64,000 nt of DNA from CAZUCE01 sp964619265 (GTDB taxonomy: Bacteria > Planctomycetota > UBA1135 > GCA-002686595), in assembly GCA_964619265.1 (NCBI GenBank), contig CAZUCE010000008.1, positions 73,661-137,660 of the forward strand, read 5' to 3'. The notes below the pieces were generated by a model that was given only the letters and a program-made list of their open reading frames with translations, made no database searches and was not told the DNA's origin. This document shows, piece after piece, positions 61,417 to 64,000 of this stretch. Every line of letters begins with the position of its first letter. Position 1 is the stretch's first letter. Made by a program: the position numbers and the translations under genes.

Positions 61417-61694
61417 TACGGAGCCAGTGCAATTTTTCCACGCCTAGCGGTGCGCGGTCCCTGCCCGGAACGTCCGATGGGGCATGGCACGCAATCCTCG
61501 GCAAGACGGTCCGGCTTGCTCGTCGATCTTTGCGGCCTAACTCTGACGTTCGTCTCCCATTCGCGGTCGCGAATACCGTGCCAGAGCAATTTTTCCACGC
61601 CTCATTGATGCGGAGCTGCTCATGAGTCAGGCGGGCAGAATTTCTCTGGCACGGTATCCTAAGCTGGGTGTGGAGAAAATGCTCTGGCTCGGCA
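61417..61694. repeat. Class B element, copy 3, with a class A element nested inside
   Basis: Left part (61417-61567) is about 90% identical to 50745-50895; the right arm (AAAATGCTCTGGCTCGGCA) ends at 61694. In between, a class A element occupies 61573-61657. The B core present at 50896-51045 is missing here, so A replaced or accompanied its loss. Confidence 0.82.
61573..61657. repeat. Class A inverted-repeat element, copy 5
   Basis: 85 bases, ATACCGTGCCAGAGCAATTT at left and GGCACGGTAT at right, copy 1 orientation. It lies inside class B copy 3. Confidence 0.9.
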
Positions 61695-61737
61695 CTTCTC
61701 GACTCGCTCGAAACCTCACTTTCCTTGCCCATTCACC

Positions 61738-63864
61738 ATGAAACGACCCCAGGCTATTTTTCTGATTCTCGGACCTCTAGTCAGCGCCCCTCCCCCTTGC
61801 TTTGCCCAGCAGATCTTTGAACTTGCTCCCGTGCCCTCGGGGGCCGAGAATCAGAATAGCACGGAGAACGTAGACTTTGCCGACGTCGATCTCGACGGCG
61901 ACTGGGATGCTGCCTTCGCCGACGGAGGAGACTCCGGAAACTCACAGAACAGACTTTGGATTAATAGCGGCGGCTTGCAGGGTGGAGTCACGGGAGTTTT
62001 CCAAGACAGCACGGCGAGTCGTCTTCCCACAGTAGCTGACGCAAGCCGCGACATCGAGTTTGCAGACATCGACGGTGACGGCGACGTGGACTTGTTCGTG
62101 GCCAACCACTCGGGAATCACCATTCAAGGCTGCCGTTGGTGGGTCAATCAGGGCGCAGATCAGGGCGGGCAGCTTGGGTTCTACGCTGACGAGACGGCCA
62201 CTCGCTGGGTCGGCCTCGGGCAAGCTGGATCCTCTGTACCGCCGACGATTGTGGGTCCTGCAGGTGGGTACTTGACTTGGGCGTCCGACGGAGACTTTGG
62301 GGACTTGGACAATGATGGCGACCTGGATCTGGTCTTGGTGGAGCACGGCGCGAGTTTTGGGGGGCTACAACCCACGCGGATGTTCCTGAACGATGGCCAG
62401 GGCCAATTCGAAGAGTTCAACCCATCAGGTTTCCAGCTGCCGGGGATCATCTTGGCCAATGGCTCGCCTGCGCTGTGGGCAGAGGGGCTACAGCTCGACG
62501 GTAGCCTCGATACAACGGGCGCGACTGCCGACATCGCTAGCAACGGACTGGACGGTGAACTGGGTGATCTGGACGGAGACTTCGACCTAGATTTTCTCCT
62601 CGGATCGCGCGACCAAGATCCGCGGATCTTTCGCAACCGAACGGGGGAGTCCAGTGGAGGGTTGTCCTTCCGCGACGTGACCTACGACATACTCCCGGCC
62701 GGGTTCGAGCTCGGTGGTGGAAACTATGAGCAAGAGTTCGGGGATCTGGACGGAGACGGAGACCTGGACCTTTACGGATTGAATTGGCTGGGCTTTGCGG
62801 GGTCCGACCGGACGTTCCGGAACGGAGACAGCAGTGGTGGGACTTCCGGCGTGTTCTCTTTCCTTCAAAGTCCGGTCCCGGATACGGGCTTGGACGACAA
62901 CGAAGTCGACTTCATCGACTACGACAACGATGGCGATCTTGACGTCTTCCTAGCGTCCTGGTCGGGGAGCGACATACTGAAGGAGAACACGGGAACGGGA
63001 CTCCTCGTAAGCGTGCTCGGGGTAGGGACGGTCAGTGGCCAGCCGTCGCTGGATGGCGACGTGGCCGACGTGGATGGAGACGGTGACTATGACGTGATGG
63101 TGGCCGAGGACAACTCTTCGGCCAATCGGCTGTATCGGAATCTCACCCAGGTCCCCGACACCTCGGCCCCCTACCTCCCGAAGATCGAAGCCCCCGGCGT
63201 TCAGTTCGCGAGTCCCGGCGTCTTGCCGGTGCGCGCCCAGGTCTACGACAACGCGCCGACCTACATCACCGCCTACAACTCCACGCAGGTGAACGTGGCG
63301 GTCGATGGCTGTTCGATCGGATCGTTCGACGCGGTCCACTCCGGCGGCCAAGTCTTCCGTGCCGAGCTGCCGGCCAACCTAGTGGGCTCGGTGAGCCTGA
63401 CTTGGGAGTCCGCCGACGAATACGGCAACACAGGGCAGTCCAGCTCCGTCGCCTATGATTCTCTTTCCGCGGTGCCGTTCTCCACAAAGTTCGGGGTGTC
63501 GACCAACAGCAACACAACCGGAGCCCCGCCCAGTCTGGATCCCCTGAGCACACCGTTTGCGGGGACGACGCTGCTGCTTGCAACCCGCGGCGGGCCGGGA
63601 GTGCCGACCCTGACCGCGCTCACGACAAGCGCTTTCCCTGGCGGTTTGCCGCTGCCTGGCCTTCTTGTTGCCAATCTAGGGGGCACGACGATCCTAACGG
63701 TGACCGGAGCCCTGGACGCGGACGGCTGCAGCATTCTGGCCCTACCCTTGAAATCGACACTGATGTCGGGGCTAACCTTCTACGCCCAGACCTTCACGCT
63801 GGACGGCGCAACCAACGGCGACCTGCTAGCGAGCTCGCTCGGCTTGTCCATCACGACCCAGTAG
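61738..63864 (+). CDS. Secreted FG-GAP/VCBS protein with Ig-like and C-terminal domains
   Basis: A signal peptide (LGPLVSAPPPCFAQ) precedes about eight FG-GAP loops (DVDLDGDWDAAF, DIDGDGDVDLFVAN, DLDNDGDLDLVLV, DLDGDFDLDFLLG, DLDGDGDLDLYGL, DYDNDGDLDVFLA, DVDGDGDYDVMVAE). Residues ~475-570 look like a fibronectin/Ig-like strand domain, and the last ~130 (from FSTKFGVSTNS to LSITTQ) a planctomycete-type C-terminal domain. Same family as the 43747 and 54484 genes. Confidence 0.85.
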   Translation: MKRPQAIFLILGPLVSAPPPCFAQQIFELAPVPSGAENQNSTENVDFADVDLDGDWDAAFADGGDSGNSQNRLWINSGGLQGGVTGVFQDSTASRLPTVADASRDIEFADIDGDGDVDLFVANHSGITIQGCRWWVNQGADQGGQLGFYADETATRWVGLGQAGSSVPPTIVGPAGGYLTWASDGDFGDLDNDGDLDLVLVEHGASFGGLQPTRMFLNDGQGQFEEFNPSGFQLPGIILANGSPALWAEGLQLDGSLDTTGATADIASNGLDGELGDLDGDFDLDFLLGSRDQDPRIFRNRTGESSGGLSFRDVTYDILPAGFELGGGNYEQEFGDLDGDGDLDLYGLNWLGFAGSDRTFRNGDSSGGTSGVFSFLQSPVPDTGLDDNEVDFIDYDNDGDLDVFLASWSGSDILKENTGTGLLVSVLGVGTVSGQPSLDGDVADVDGDGDYDVMVAEDNSSANRLYRNLTQVPDTSAPYLPKIEAPGVQFASPGVLPVRAQVYDNAPTYITAYNSTQVNVAVDGCSIGSFDAVHSGGQVFRAELPANLVGSVSLTWESADEYGNTGQSSSVAYDSLSAVPFSTKFGVSTNSNTTGAPPSLDPLSTPFAGTTLLLATRGGPGVPTLTALTTSAFPGGLPLPGLLVANLGGTTILTVTGALDADGCSILALPLKSTLMSGLTFYAQTFTLDGATNGDLLASSLGLSITTQ

Positions 63865-63872
63865 GGCCGGGA

Positions 63873-63945
63873 TACGGAGCCAGTGCAATTTTTCCACGCC
63901 TAGCGGTGACCGGTCCGTGCCCGGATCTTCCAGTCGGGCATGGCG
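63873..63945. repeat. Class B element, copy 4 (left part, near window edge)
   Basis: TACGGAGCCAGTGCAATTTT...CCACGCCTAGCGGTGACCGGTCCGTGCCCGG matches copies 2 and 3. The matching stops near 63945; the right arm is not in the window. Confidence 0.75.
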
Positions 63946-64000
63946 CGGCTGGTGTATCAGTAGGTCTGTAAATTCGTCTAGCGCCGCGTAGCAGGCAGCA

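Noticed and set aside
61197..61598. Open minus frame in class B elements as a transposase gene
   Set aside because: The frame is short, spans the repeat, and has no catalytic signature; conservation follows from repeat identity.
1..64000. CRISPR arrays, rRNA, integrase, complete insertion sequences
   Set aside because: No regularly spaced direct repeats, no rRNA-like sequence and no recognisable transposase or integrase were seen.

Overview
The window is GC-rich, densely coded bacterial DNA that looks planctomycetal. The evidence is the mix of families: several secreted FG-GAP/VCBS proteins, a sulfatase-fold lipoprotein, Tat-exported Gfo/Idh/MocA oxidoreductases, a sugar-phosphate isomerase-like TIM barrel, an ECF sigma factor beside a Ser/Thr kinase with WD40 repeats, and a sigma factor fused to a membrane-anchored extracytoplasmic part. 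Assignment to Planctomycetota is an inference from these families; there is no rRNA gene here.

Layout. 1-1584: end of a carotenoid-type FAD oxidoreductase and an overlapping Rieske protein. 1609-9966: secreted, ankyrin, sulfatase-fold, HAMP, isomerase-like and oligoribonuclease genes. 9967-11045: gene-poor, with a possible tiny peptide gene and a clear intrinsic terminator. 11046-14521: lgt, dihydroorotase and a 5'-3' exonuclease; a 138-bp near-perfect hairpin sits between the last two. 14562-18599: three pilin-like genes, one with a CxxCH motif. 18712-22079: formiminotransferase-cyclodeaminase overlapping glutaminyl-tRNA synthetase. 22099-35588: fourteen consecutive minus-strand genes, many joined by ATGA or TTGA overlaps. 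This run is rich in redox parts: two ApbE flavin transferases, an FMN-binding protein, a b-type-cytochrome-like membrane protein, a c-type cytochrome, a disulfide reductase, an outer-membrane porin, a solute:sodium symporter and a cysteine dioxygenase. 35794-42333: TVP38 protein, Rieske oxygenase, TPR lipoprotein, CRTAC1-like protein and a beta-helix protein.

42971-43588 is a peroxiredoxin-like gene whose first active-site cysteine codon is TGA, with an open frame on both sides and a hairpin just downstream. It is best read as a selenoprotein.

43.6-64 kb is different in character. It holds large secreted proteins, signalling genes (two sigma factors and a kinase), long non-coding gaps and a dispersed family of inverted-repeat elements. 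Class A elements are about 85 bp and class B about 280-340 bp; both share a terminus with the 13.5-kb hairpin. Element copies flank individual genes, one A element is nested in a B element, and the A stems show compensatory changes. This looks like a repeat-rich accessory region.
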